Virus record (IMG/VR): IMGVR_UViG_3300044295_000213
Coordinates: 1-43,489 of that record
Source of the DNA: a virus
Direction: 5' to 3' (one strand)
Length of the DNA stretch: 43,489 bases
Part shown: piece after piece, positions 1 through 7,799 of the stretch
Numbering within the stretch: position 1 is the first letter of the stretch
How the letters are laid out: every line of letters begins with the position of its first letter
Program-made: the position numbers and the translations under genes
Notes under the pieces: model-generated
The model's input: only the letters and a program-made list of their open reading frames with translations
Told to the model about the DNA's origin: nothing
The model's database searches: none

Positions 1-26
1 TTTAGTCTATTCGGTTTGTTTACCAT
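1..26 (-). CDS. Start of a gene running off the left edge
   Basis: An ATG at 24-26 overlaps the stop of the upstream gene in a TAATG arrangement and opens a frame beginning MVNKPNRL that leaves the window. The coupling matches the other baseplate genes here, so a further baseplate gene is likely. Nothing more can be said. Confidence 0.5.
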
Positions 27-511
27 TATCTATTCTCTGCTGTTATCTTTCTAATATCTTTGATTGCGGCCACTGAATTGTCTAGAATGGTTTCATACGT
101 GGTAATCAGAGAACGTAATTCGGTTAAGGCTTTAATATCCTGAGACAATCTATCAAGTGTATCATCAGGAACAGAAAGCGTTAGGTCAAATGTTAGATAA
201 CCGAATATCTCTTTACCAAACTTAATAACGTCATCAACCAATAGACCGTATCTAGGCCCTAGCTTTCTCAATATCTTTTCAAGCGTCAACACGTCTTGAT
301 CAATTGGATCAACAGGGGCAGCAAAATCCTTGGCTACTTGAGATATTGCATTCTGTAGATTAGAAGCTCCGACAGCACTTGGAACATTTGGGTTCATCAT
401 TCCCTTTACCTTTTTCAGGTTCTCTAAGAGGTTCAGAGCTTCTTTAATAGCTCCACTCTTATTCTTGGGATTGAGTTTCTTAATATAGGCTGTTGCGTTC
501 TTTCTACTCAT
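26..511 (-). CDS. Hypothetical protein in the baseplate cluster
   Basis: A 161-residue, largely helical, Lys-rich protein with no signal peptide or membrane segment. Residues 20-65 and 110-155 look like amphipathic helices. I do not recognise the family. It lies immediately downstream of the gp5-like gene with a TAATG stop/start overlap, so it is translated with the central-spike and hub genes. A baseplate or assembly role is inferred from position only. Confidence 0.7.
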   Translation of the reverse strand: MSRKNATAYIKKLNPKNKSGAIKEALNLLENLKKVKGMMNPNVPSAVGASNLQNAISQVAKDFAAPVDPIDQDVLTLEKILRKLGPRYGLLVDDVIKFGKEIFGYLTFDLTLSVPDDTLDRLSQDIKALTELRSLITTYETILDNSVAAIKDIRKITAENR

Positions 512-1041
512 TAGGCGTCCCCAAACTTCGTTACCCCAATTGTAAACGTAGTTTCATCGTCATATTCTCTTGTGTGTCTGCGCCCATGAGGATTCGGAAA
601 CTTATCACGAGCATAAACAGTTATACTTTCATCCCCGTATTTCTTTTGATCGGGATCAAAACGATAGTCTCCCCCCTTCTTTGTCTTATCACGGGATATT
701 CTATGAATATCGTGGTTTCTATCTTTACCGATAGGATCGTTAGATTCATCTTCTTTGTTAGAAGCTGCAATGGTTCCTGTAATCATAGGCAACCCATCAG
801 CGGCAAAATAACCAACAACCATTGTGTCTTCTAGAGCACCTGTAGCGAAACCGCCAATACCGCCCATCATCCCCCCCGTAACAGGATAGACAGGATTACC
901 CCATAACGATTCCCCGTCTTGTCCCTGATAACCACCTTGGATTTCAATCTTTAAGCGGCCTCTTTGTTCTTTATCGAAACGATCAACAACCTTTGCAACA
1001 AAGGTTTGGCCATTATGCGAGCCATATGTATTTCTTACCAT
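511..1041 (-). CDS. 5: Baseplate central spike protein, gp5 OB-fold domain only
   Basis: A 176-residue protein matching the N-terminal OB-fold of T4 gp5. The stretch VVDRFDKEQRGRLKIEIQG corresponds to the gp5 'VEDRMDPLKLGRVRVRVVG' region. The later MGGIGGFATGALEDT corresponds to 'MSGIGGSVTGPVEGT' (T4 recalled from memory). In T4, gp5 sits under the gp27 hub and carries a lysozyme domain and a beta-helix needle. Both are absent here, and the C-terminus is a short charged tail. It is coupled by TAATG overlaps to genes on both sides. The needle tip and wall-degrading activity must come from other proteins. Confidence 0.8.
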   Translation of the reverse strand: MVRNTYGSHNGQTFVAKVVDRFDKEQRGRLKIEIQGGYQGQDGESLWGNPVYPVTGGMMGGIGGFATGALEDTMVVGYFAADGLPMITGTIAASNKEDESNDPIGKDRNHDIHRISRDKTKKGGDYRFDPDQKKYGDESITVYARDKFPNPHGRRHTREYDDETTFTIGVTKFGDA

Positions 1042-1568
1042 TATGTCCCTCGTTTTTTAGCTGCTAATCTTGTAGAGCTATCCATATCATATGTTCTTTG
1101 AAATGAAGGTTTCAGTTCTCTGTATTTTTGGTCTGAGCCATTCCATGACTGCATATGGATTCCAGGCATCTTTTGAAGACGCTTCCATACCTTCATTCCC
1201 CCTTCGGATTGCTCATAATCAGAATGAAGATGTATTCCGTGTTGTGTAATTAAGTGATGATAAAAATCATGTGCTTCTACTTTGTTACCCTCAGGTGCAT
1301 ACAAAGAGGTAACGTCAAGTCTATTGCCATTTTCATTTCCATGGACTCTTACATGAACATTTCCACGTCTATCTGCCACAGTATAAGTTACTTTCTTACC
1401 GTCTTCTGTATCTCCTAAATGGTTTTTTAATACGTTATATCCTTTTCCCATTTTGGAGATATGTTCTCCCGATGCGGGAGTGACTTCAACCTGTTTTGGT
1501 TTTCTCTCACTTATTTCATCGTTAATCCAAGGGGCTTCTGTTAATACGTCTCTAAGTTTTCTAGCCAT
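1041..1568 (-). CDS. Hypothetical protein, possible GNAT-like fold
   Basis: A 175-residue basic protein between the gp5-like and hub genes. Residues about 100-140 contain HDFYHHLITQHGIHLHSD followed by QSEGGMKVWKRL. This pattern resembles the C-terminal part of GNAT-like domains found in some phage virion proteins, where a serine/glycine turn precedes a W-x-x-L helix. That resemblance is from memory and weak. The N-terminus MARKLRDVLTEAPWIND could be a short targeting tail. It overlaps the hub gene by 8 bases. A virion-associated role is inferred from context. Confidence 0.6.
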   Translation of the reverse strand: MARKLRDVLTEAPWINDEISERKPKQVEVTPASGEHISKMGKGYNVLKNHLGDTEDGKKVTYTVADRRGNVHVRVHGNENGNRLDVTSLYAPEGNKVEAHDFYHHLITQHGIHLHSDYEQSEGGMKVWKRLQKMPGIHMQSWNGSDQKYRELKPSFQRTYDMDSSTRLAAKKRGT

Positions 1569-2811
1569 TTTGGTTCCCGTCGTCTGAACATTCGAAACAA
1601 GTAAATCCGTTGGTTAAAGTATCGCCAAATGTAAGAGCATGAACAAGAGTTGTAACCATATAAACTCCTGATTGGTCACTACCAGCGTATGTTGATAAAT
1701 CTCCCTGAGGGGCTAATAGTTTAAGACCAACACCTTTACCAACTGTAAGTTTGGTTCCATTATTTATCGGGACCATAACAGTGAAGTTTGTTCCATTTAT
1801 GAATTGAGCTTTATATGCGTTTTCGTCTCTTACCTTTTGAAACTCTTGCTGCTCTTTTGATAGTTTAGATGGATCAAACATAAAGTAATTGGCCCTGCCA
1901 CCATGAGGGGTTCCCCCTCTTATTGCTTGTCCTAGTTGAGAGGTAATCATTTTCTTGGCTTGCAATATAGTATTCTTGGACGATCTAAGATTAAAATGAC
2001 CTACGCCTTGGCTAGAAGCTGCGGCAACCTTATTAGCTCCCTGTCTGCCAGGGTTCGTTTGGTCAACATGCGCTGCTATTTGAGTTATAGTAATCTTGGC
2101 TTTATCAAAGTCCGTTATATAACGTCCTAATGTATTATCCTGGAAAAAGGTCTCTTGAGCCTGTAATTGTTTGAATAATGTTTCTAGAGGGGATAATACA
2201 TAAGAGTTCTGGTCTCTGTAATACATTGTAGTGCCCGTCTTGACACTACCATATGTAGCTCTGGCCATAAGATTTTCTATAGCTTTAAAAGGCTTGATAC
2301 CGAATACTCTATAAGCCTCTTGATCAACAGGGCCAATGCTTTGATCTAGGATTCTTAATGGGGCATCTCCCCCGACATAATTATTATGGATAGATGCCAT
2401 AACCTGAGTTGCGGGAATGAATTGATAAGACTGCTTAACAATACTCTGTTGATCCCTAAACCATGCTGGCCCGATGCCATCAATTACATAGGACGTACTA
2501 CGTAGGTTGTTTTTCTTTTTGTCCTTATCAATACCAGACAAATAAACCTTACCATCATATGGTTGGTTTTCAACAGAGTCGAATGAAAACTCTATTGGGT
2601 CTCCAGGCTTAAGGTCCAGGCTTTTAATCAGTCCACCAGGAACGTTATCCAAAACATCAGCTTGAATGGTAATATATGGCTTGTAAATACTTTCATACAC
2701 GTTAAGGGCTCTAACGTGTTGTTTAATTTCTGCACCCTTTAGTGTGAACCGTGTTAATCTACATTTAGTTGGAAGAATAACACTACTGTCATCAACTCTA
2801 TGTATAGGCAT
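1561..2811 (-). CDS. 27: Baseplate hub protein, gp27-like
   Basis: A 416-residue protein with the layout of a tail hub subunit. Residues 1-120 look like a beta-rich first domain (RLTRFTLKGAEIKQHVRALNVYES). Residues 140-190 carry AYRVFGIKPFKAIENLMARA, typical of hub proteins in which a helix follows the first tube-like domain. It sits directly upstream of the gp5-like gene on the same transcript, the T4 hub/spike pairing. Sequence identity to T4 gp27 is not obvious by eye, so the assignment rests on fold-like patterns, size (T4 gp27 is about 390 residues) and neighbours. Confidence 0.6.
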   Translation of the reverse strand: MPIHRVDDSSVILPTKCRLTRFTLKGAEIKQHVRALNVYESIYKPYITIQADVLDNVPGGLIKSLDLKPGDPIEFSFDSVENQPYDGKVYLSGIDKDKKKNNLRSTSYVIDGIGPAWFRDQQSIVKQSYQFIPATQVMASIHNNYVGGDAPLRILDQSIGPVDQEAYRVFGIKPFKAIENLMARATYGSVKTGTTMYYRDQNSYVLSPLETLFKQLQAQETFFQDNTLGRYITDFDKAKITITQIAAHVDQTNPGRQGANKVAAASSQGVGHFNLRSSKNTILQAKKMITSQLGQAIRGGTPHGGRANYFMFDPSKLSKEQQEFQKVRDENAYKAQFINGTNFTVMVPINNGTKLTVGKGVGLKLLAPQGDLSTYAGSDQSGVYMVTTLVHALTFGDTLTNGFTCFECSDDGNQNG

Positions 2812-3692
2812 TAGGTGTTAGCAGCTTCTTTCATTGTTAGGCGTAGCTCTTCTGAAATGCTTAGAGTATAAGCAGGATCAATAAGCTGAATAAACTTGTT
2901 ACGTTCGTTCTTATCATCTTCCCAATCATAATAGTTAATTGGGGTCCAATATACATATTCGTCTTCTGTTATATTCTCATTCAAGACTAATGAATGAGTC
3001 ACATTACCGTAAGCGTTAGATGTTCTTCCAACCAATACATTATTGGCTGATGTATTGCCTGTAATTTTCTGTATTACAACGATATTATCTATAACACTTT
3101 CAATCTCCCCCGACCCAACTTCAATTGTATCGTTAGTCAGAATACATAGTTCCCCTTCCTGAAAGGTATTATCATTCTGAGAGTCAATTGTTAATTGAAC
3201 AGTTTTATTTGTATTAGTAATCCAATCTTCACGTCTTCTAATATAAGAGACAACCGAAGTCTCAGAACCAAATCTAGGAGTGTAATACTTCTTTAATGCG
3301 CTTGGAAGATTGTTTTCATAGAATGAAACTGAGATTTCATTTTCATCAGAAGTCCAATTCAATTTATAATGACGGATTCTGCGAATAGCATCCTCAACAG
3401 AACCATACTTCTTAATAATGTATGCTTCAAAGTCTTCAACACTCAAATACCATCCATAATAAGGATCAATAATACCATTGGTTAGATATATGATCCAATC
3501 AAGATATGGGTTCTGATAATAGCCATATGAAACTTGATCCGACCTCATTCCAGAATCTAGAGTGAATGGATAAAAGGTTGTGATATTATTTTTCATAGTA
3601 TCAGTTAAACCAACCCGTTTACTTATGTCTAAGCAAATCGTGTTTGAATAAATGATCTTAGGAAACTTTGGAAAATAATCGTCATTTGACAT
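2811..3692 (-). CDS. 53: Baseplate wedge subunit gp53
   Basis: A 293-residue protein whose first 120 residues carry the gp53 signature: FYPFTLDSGMRSDQVSYGYY, then NPYLDWIIYLTNGIIDPYYG, then EDFEAYIIKKYGSVEDA. gp53 is the last wedge protein added in T4 and helps lock wedges around the hub. The C-terminal half is beta-rich and continues to the typical 'YWTPINYYDWE' region. Its start is 5 bases downstream of the gp48-like stop, and its stop overlaps the hub start by TAATG. One of the surest assignments in the window. Confidence 0.85.
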   Translation of the reverse strand: MSNDDYFPKFPKIIYSNTICLDISKRVGLTDTMKNNITTFYPFTLDSGMRSDQVSYGYYQNPYLDWIIYLTNGIIDPYYGWYLSVEDFEAYIIKKYGSVEDAIRRIRHYKLNWTSDENEISVSFYENNLPSALKKYYTPRFGSETSVVSYIRRREDWITNTNKTVQLTIDSQNDNTFQEGELCILTNDTIEVGSGEIESVIDNIVVIQKITGNTSANNVLVGRTSNAYGNVTHSLVLNENITEDEYVYWTPINYYDWEDDKNERNKFIQLIDPAYTLSISEELRLTMKEAANT

Positions 3693-3697
3693 TGATG

Positions 3698-4756
3698 TTA
3701 TTTCTCTGGACTTTTAATATCTTGTCTAATGCCTTCTGTAACGTTGGCAGGATTATTATCTTCTATGAAATCTCCTGCTAACCAATACTCTAATTCAAGA
3801 AATCTAACTTTAATTTCAACACTTTCAGGAGCATTTAATCCACTTGTATTTTCATCAGCCCGCAAAAATCCATTACGGCCAGCGGGAGTATAATTGATAA
3901 CCATATTCTCTAATACCGAAGGTTTCATCTTAAACAGATATTGAGAATTAGGCATAAAGCTAATTGAGAATATGCTTGGGAATGAGAAGAAATACCCTCC
4001 CCCTGTAATTCCAGGGGCCATAGAATTATTCATCAATCTTACAATTTGGTTAATAGCTTTAGCTTCTATAGGAGAACGGGGTGATAATTTCCATGTAAAC
4101 TCATTTCTCTTATACATCGGTCCTTTAAGAAGGATGGTAAGAAACTGGTTTGGAGAATACCCCAACACAACATCTGAAACAGCCCCCGCATTGCCAGCGG
4201 CTTGCCTTGCTTGGGCGGCAGCTAATCCAGGTCCCTGCGTAACTACCCCTTTTACTGCATCAGAGGCCAGCCCTCCTAATTCAGAACCTATCTTTAAGGC
4301 ATAGTCTCCTAAGGATTTAGGATCAGATATACTAGGAGGGGTAGCACTCATGATATTCTTAACTCTATCCTTGACTGCATCAGCCATGTTAGCAACCGTT
4401 CCAAGTGTAGGACCTAATTGCTGTTCCTCATATGATACGCCTTGGTTATCCATTAACTGTAATGGAAGTGGTAGCAATATAAACTTAGAAGGGGTTAAGA
4501 CTGCCCCTCTTGTAGGATTTATTCTAGTGTACTTACTCAATCCCAACCTGATATAATACTTTGGTAAATCTGAGGGGAATTGAAGAGTATCTAATCTTTG
4601 ATCATCAATGAGCCGTTGTCTAATCCATCTAGTAGAAGTAGGAGGGGAATACGGGCCATTACCAACTACGGCAATGTTACCTGTATTAACATTCTCCCCT
4701 GCGTTAGATAAACCGTTCTGTGCATTGATATCTGTATCGATTTCTATTGTTGGCAT
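3698..4756 (-). CDS. 48: Baseplate tail-tube cap, gp48-like
   Basis: A 352-residue protein. T4 gp48 is 364 residues and caps the hub so that the tail tube can polymerise on it. The C-terminal half has a tube-protein-like pattern: FTWKLSPRSPIEAKAINQIV, then GYFFSFPSIFSISFMPNSQ, then VEIKVRFLELEYWLAGDF. The same beta-strand order appears in gp54- and gp19-like proteins. The middle (res 120-190) is Ala/Gly-rich and probably helical. First gene of a minus-strand transcript with CCTAAATA 28 bases upstream. gp54 is the main alternative; gp54 is better matched by 6193-6873. Confidence 0.7.
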   Translation of the reverse strand: MPTIEIDTDINAQNGLSNAGENVNTGNIAVVGNGPYSPPTSTRWIRQRLIDDQRLDTLQFPSDLPKYYIRLGLSKYTRINPTRGAVLTPSKFILLPLPLQLMDNQGVSYEEQQLGPTLGTVANMADAVKDRVKNIMSATPPSISDPKSLGDYALKIGSELGGLASDAVKGVVTQGPGLAAAQARQAAGNAGAVSDVVLGYSPNQFLTILLKGPMYKRNEFTWKLSPRSPIEAKAINQIVRLMNNSMAPGITGGGYFFSFPSIFSISFMPNSQYLFKMKPSVLENMVINYTPAGRNGFLRADENTSGLNAPESVEIKVRFLELEYWLAGDFIEDNNPANVTEGIRQDIKSPEK

Positions 4757-4761
4757 GGCTT

Positions 4762-4769
4762 CCTAAATA
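4762..4769 (+). promoter_or_regulatory. Late-type promoter for gp4 operon
   Basis: CCTAAATA lies 30 bases before the gp4-like start and resembles the T4 late -10 element TATAAATA. It faces a second copy on the other strand 15 bases away, so the short gp48/gp4 gap carries two divergent promoters. No -35 is expected for this promoter class. Confidence 0.6.
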
Positions 4770-4784
4770 TTCTTTGTTTCAAGC

Positions 4785-4792
4785 TATTTAGG
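4785..4792 (-). promoter_or_regulatory. Late-type promoter for baseplate operon
   Basis: CCTAAATA on the minus strand, 28 bases upstream of the gp48-like start at 4756. It is the mirror partner of the plus-strand copy at 4762-4769. Both drive virion structural genes, as a late promoter should. Confidence 0.6.
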
Positions 4793-4799
4793 CCATAAA

Positions 4800-5285
4800 A
4801 TGAAAGCGAACCGAGGTAGAAAAACCCTACAAGGAACATATAAACCAATACACCCCCTTAAGTATAAAGGTAACATTTCAAATATAGTATACCGAAGCTC
4901 TTGGGAATTGAAGTTTATGTATGATTTAGACAAAAACCCTAATGTATTAGAATGGTCATCAGAAGAACACCCTATTCCATATCGCTGTCCTATAAAGAGA
5001 AAAATCAGACGCTATTTCGTTGATTTTTGGATGAAATGGAAAGATAAGAACGGGACTATAAGAGAAGCTTTTGTTGAAATCAAACCATTTAAGCAGACCA
5101 TTCAACCCGTCCAAGGAACCAAACACAAGAAAACATTTCAAAAAGAAGTAATTACTTTCGCTAATAATAAAGCAAAGTGGGATGCCTGCACAAAATATTG
5201 TCAAGGCAAAGGTATTGAGTTCCTACTTTTAACAGAGAATGATCTAGGTATTAGAACACCAAAACCTAAAAAGGAGACCGTATGA
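4800..5285 (+). CDS. 4: Head completion protein gp4
   Basis: A 161-residue basic protein of the gp4 (gp50) head-completion family, with a nuclease-like fold. Key stretches are YRSSWELKFMYDLDKNPNVL, WSSEEHPIPYRCPIKRKIRRY, YFVDFWMKW and EAFVEIKPFKQ. The D(36)...E-x-K pattern resembles PD-(D/E)XK nucleases. In T4 gp4 is added after DNA packaging, before tail joining. It opens the plus-strand late operon and overlaps the next gene by 4 bases. The start has only a weak AGG ribosome site, taken from the end of the opposing promoter motif. Confidence 0.85.
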   Translation: MKANRGRKTLQGTYKPIHPLKYKGNISNIVYRSSWELKFMYDLDKNPNVLEWSSEEHPIPYRCPIKRKIRRYFVDFWMKWKDKNGTIREAFVEIKPFKQTIQPVQGTKHKKTFQKEVITFANNKAKWDACTKYCQGKGIEFLLLTENDLGIRTPKPKKETV

Positions 5286-5521
5286 TTATTTATTTATCTG
5301 AGGGAATGTGGGCCAAGATTAAAAATGCTATGCAAGCAAATCCAATGTTAGGAAATAGAGGGCACTTAGCTCCTATTTCACCCGACGCCCAAGAAAAGAA
5401 CATGAAATCATTTTCAAATTTCATAGATGATAATCACGAAAAGCAAAAAGTAATGGATGCCAAATACGGCAACAAGAAAATTGGCCAAAGATTGAGAACT
5501 AGATTAGGAAGCAAAAAATAA
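5282..5521 (+). CDS. Hypothetical protein between gp4 and gp2
   Basis: A 79-residue, strongly basic, hydrophilic protein ending RLRTRLGSKK. It overlaps the gp4 stop by ATGA and ends one base before the gp2-like ATG, so it is clearly part of the translated late operon. I do not recognise it. Its place between two head-completion proteins suggests a small structural or assembly partner. Confidence 0.75.
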   Translation: MIIYLSEGMWAKIKNAMQANPMLGNRGHLAPISPDAQEKNMKSFSNFIDDNHEKQKVMDAKYGNKKIGQRLRTRLGSKK

Positions 5522-6193
5522 ATGGCAAGTTATATTTTCCAGAGAATGTCTGATCGTGCGGCTTCTCTTGGAATTGATATTAATTCAAAGTCAAAAGAGG
5601 CCATGGATTGGCTAAGAAAAACCGCTAGAGTATTTCGTAATGTTAACGCCAGCGAGTTAATGAGAGAAGCCAATCCAGATAGGTTCATTAAGACAGGACG
5701 TATTACCCAAGGTTCTATTGGTAAGATGGTCATGTTCTTTTATGATCCAAAAACAAAAGCCAAGCTGCCATACTATGACAGGTTCCCTGTTATATTCCCT
5801 ATAGAAGTGAAGGCGCGTGCTGGAACCGAGGGAGAAGCAGGGTTTCTTGGAATTAACATGCATTACCTCTCCCCTACTATGAGAGGTAAGCTAATGGCTG
5901 CTCTATACACTACATTGAACAATAAGGCGTATGATGAAAACAAGAGGCTTAAAATCTCTTATGATATTCTGAAACAAGCCACCAAGTTCAAGCTATTCAG
6001 ACCATGCATTAAGCATTACCTCTATAAATACGTTAGATCACGTTTTCTCATTGTTAGCTATGAAGAATGGGATACAATTCTATTTCTTCCAACTGAAAGA
6101 TTTGAAAAGGGAGGCCGAAATAATGGCGGTAAGTTCGGAGCACCTATTGCACGTCAGACAGTATGGACAGACAGTATGCGTAAAGTAAGGTAA
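5522..6193 (+). CDS. 2: DNA end protector protein gp2
   Basis: A 223-residue protein matching the gp2 family as seen in T4-like cyanophages. Residues about 65-85 read MVMFFYDPKTKAKLPYYDRF followed by PVIFPIEV, then GFLGINMHYLSP, LKISYDILKQAT and WDTILFLPTERF. In T4, gp2 binds the ends of packaged DNA in the head and protects them from RecBCD when injected. It follows gp4 closely, as in other T4-like genomes where genes 2 and 4 are neighbours. The stop overlaps the next start (TAATG). Confidence 0.8.
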   Translation: MASYIFQRMSDRAASLGIDINSKSKEAMDWLRKTARVFRNVNASELMREANPDRFIKTGRITQGSIGKMVMFFYDPKTKAKLPYYDRFPVIFPIEVKARAGTEGEAGFLGINMHYLSPTMRGKLMAALYTTLNNKAYDENKRLKISYDILKQATKFKLFRPCIKHYLYKYVRSRFLIVSYEEWDTILFLPTERFEKGGRNNGGKFGAPIARQTVWTDSMRKVR

Positions 6194-6873
6194 TGCCAGT
6201 AATAACATCTAATAATCCAAGTCAAAGGCAATCGGGAGAAGGATTCAATATTGAGTCCTTCAACGCCAAGATAGAACAATTTCAGGGTCTACAAAAGACT
6301 AACAAGTTTTTTGTAAGAATATTCCCCCCTGCTTTAATGGCAGGGGACACTATTTTAAATGTGGCATCTAGAATGTTAGAGTTCTGGTGTATGGCAGTAC
6401 CGTTACCAGGATATACAGTTGCTACACATGACATTTTACGTTACAGCTATGGTCCTATTGAGAAAAAGCCGTTTACTCCAATATTCACTGATATTACGTT
6501 AGTGTTTTTAGCTGATGCCCAAGGGATCATCAAAAAGTATTTTGACACATGGCAAACTTGTATCATCAATAAAGACTTCCGAGAGGGTGATATAAAGGGG
6601 ACTAGTAGTGAAATCACAGCTAGAGGGGCAGGGGGTAGTAGGCTCGATCCTTTTGAAATATCATATAAGAGTGACTATGAAACTGTAGTAGAAATAACGA
6701 CCTTTACCGATGCAGGGGAAAAGTCCTCTGTTTATATTCTACAGGAAGCATACCCTATAATGGTATCTGACATACAATTGAATTGGGGAGAAATGAACAA
6801 CATAATGGCAGTGCCAGTTACATTCACATTCTTCTCATGGTTTAATCAAGATTTATCAATGTCTACACGATAA
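6193..6873 (+). CDS. 54: Baseplate tail-tube initiator, gp54-like
   Basis: A 226-residue tube-fold protein. NKFFVRIFPPALMAGD, ILRYSYGPIEKKPFTPIFTD, FLADAQGIIKKYFDTWQTCI and PIMVSDIQLNWGEMNNIMAV follow the strand order of tail-tube proteins (gp19/gp54 family). The N-terminal region NIESFNAKIEQFQGLQKTN is typical of the initiator. T4 gp54 (about 320 residues) is longer and gp19 (163) shorter, so an alternative is the tail tube itself. Its placement with gp26- and gp48-like genes favours gp54. Confidence 0.65.
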   Translation: MPVITSNNPSQRQSGEGFNIESFNAKIEQFQGLQKTNKFFVRIFPPALMAGDTILNVASRMLEFWCMAVPLPGYTVATHDILRYSYGPIEKKPFTPIFTDITLVFLADAQGIIKKYFDTWQTCIINKDFREGDIKGTSSEITARGAGGSRLDPFEISYKSDYETVVEITTFTDAGEKSSVYILQEAYPIMVSDIQLNWGEMNNIMAVPVTFTFFSWFNQDLSMSTR

Positions 6874-6885
6874 GGAAAACGAATA

Positions 6886-7596
6886 ATGAAAACTATCCAT
6901 CCTACAAGTGAATTAGAGATTCCTTCTACTCAGAAGAAAATCCATGTAAGGCCAATTACAGGTAAAGATGAAAAACTACTTCTAATGGCCAAGCAAAGCG
7001 GGGAAATCAAAGAGATACTATCATCAATTAAACAGGTTGTCGATAATTGTATTATTGATGAAAAGTTTGATGTAAACTCTCTAACTATTTTTGACCTAGA
7101 ATGGATGTTTTTACAACTATGGGGTATATCAGCAGATAACATAATCAAAGTTAGTTACAATGACAATGAGGACAATAAAGAATATGATTTTGAAATCAAC
7201 ATAACGGACATAAAGGTTGATTTCCCTGAAAACATCAGTTCTAAGATTGTTATTGATTCTGACCAATATATTAAAATGAAATGGCCTAGTGTTATATTCT
7301 ATACAGACGTAAGTATGTTAGGAAAGCCTAATATAGAAATCGAAGACGAAATGATATTCCGTCATGTGGATTCTTTAGTCACTAAGAAGAATGGTCAAGA
7401 GACTGTGCAGCCTTTCTTGACAAAAGAAGACACAGTTAATTTCATTGATGGCTTACCATTGAAAATCAAAAAGCAAGTACGTGACTTTATGGATTCCGAC
7501 CCTTCTATGATTTATAAGATATCTTATACTAATTCAAAGGGAACAGAAAGAGTTATTAATCTGTCATCGTTAGCTGATTTTTTTATCTTTGTCTAA
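6886..7596 (+). CDS. 26: Baseplate hub assembly protein, gp26-like (zero frame)
   Basis: A 236-residue protein of the T4 gp26-type baseplate family: TSELEIPSTQKKIHVRPITG, then KDEKLLLMAK, SLTIFDLEWMFLQLWG and a C-terminal ISYTNSKGTERVINLSSLAD. In T4, gp26 and gp51 are needed to assemble the hub but are not major virion parts. A good ribosome site (AAGGAAAACG) precedes the ATG. The last codons are GAT TTT TTT ATC TTT GTC TAA. The run of seven Ts at 7578-7584 is an ideal -1 slippery site, and the -1 frame stays open to 7799 (see next entry). Confidence 0.75.
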   Translation: MKTIHPTSELEIPSTQKKIHVRPITGKDEKLLLMAKQSGEIKEILSSIKQVVDNCIIDEKFDVNSLTIFDLEWMFLQLWGISADNIIKVSYNDNEDNKEYDFEINITDIKVDFPENISSKIVIDSDQYIKMKWPSVIFYTDVSMLGKPNIEIEDEMIFRHVDSLVTKKNGQETVQPFLTKEDTVNFIDGLPLKIKKQVRDFMDSDPSMIYKISYTNSKGTERVINLSSLADFFIFV

Positions 7597-7799
7597 CAGG
7601 ACAGGACCTACTAAACTTTTATAAAACCATCTTCGTTATGAAAAAGCATCATTCATTTAACATAAATGAAATTGAAAACATGTATCCGTATGAACGTAAC
7701 GTATATTATGACTTTATTCGTGGAGAACTACAAGAAAAGGCACAATCAAGTCAGAATGAAAAACATGTATTCACAGACCCTAAAGACGTTCCATGGTAG
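7584..7799 (+). CDS. 51: gp51-like extension reached by -1 frameshift from gp26-like gene
   Basis: From T TTT TTT at 7578-7584, a -1 slip continues as TAT CTT TGT CTA ACA... and stays open for about 70 codons to the TAG at 7797. The extension contains DLLNFYKTIFVMKK, then FNINEIENMYPYERNVYYDF. This resembles gp51 of T4-like phages and downstream tail-chaperone products, with an 'ExxxhxPWE/YER' motif (from memory). The only ATG in the extension (7638) has no ribosome site, so independent translation is unlikely. It overlaps the next gene by 7 bases. The layout mirrors the lambda G/GT arrangement placed before the tape-measure gene. Confidence 0.65.
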   Translation, partial: YLCLTGQDLLNFYKTIFVMKKHHSFNINEIENMYPYERNVYYDFIRGELQEKAQSSQNEKHVFTDPKDVPW

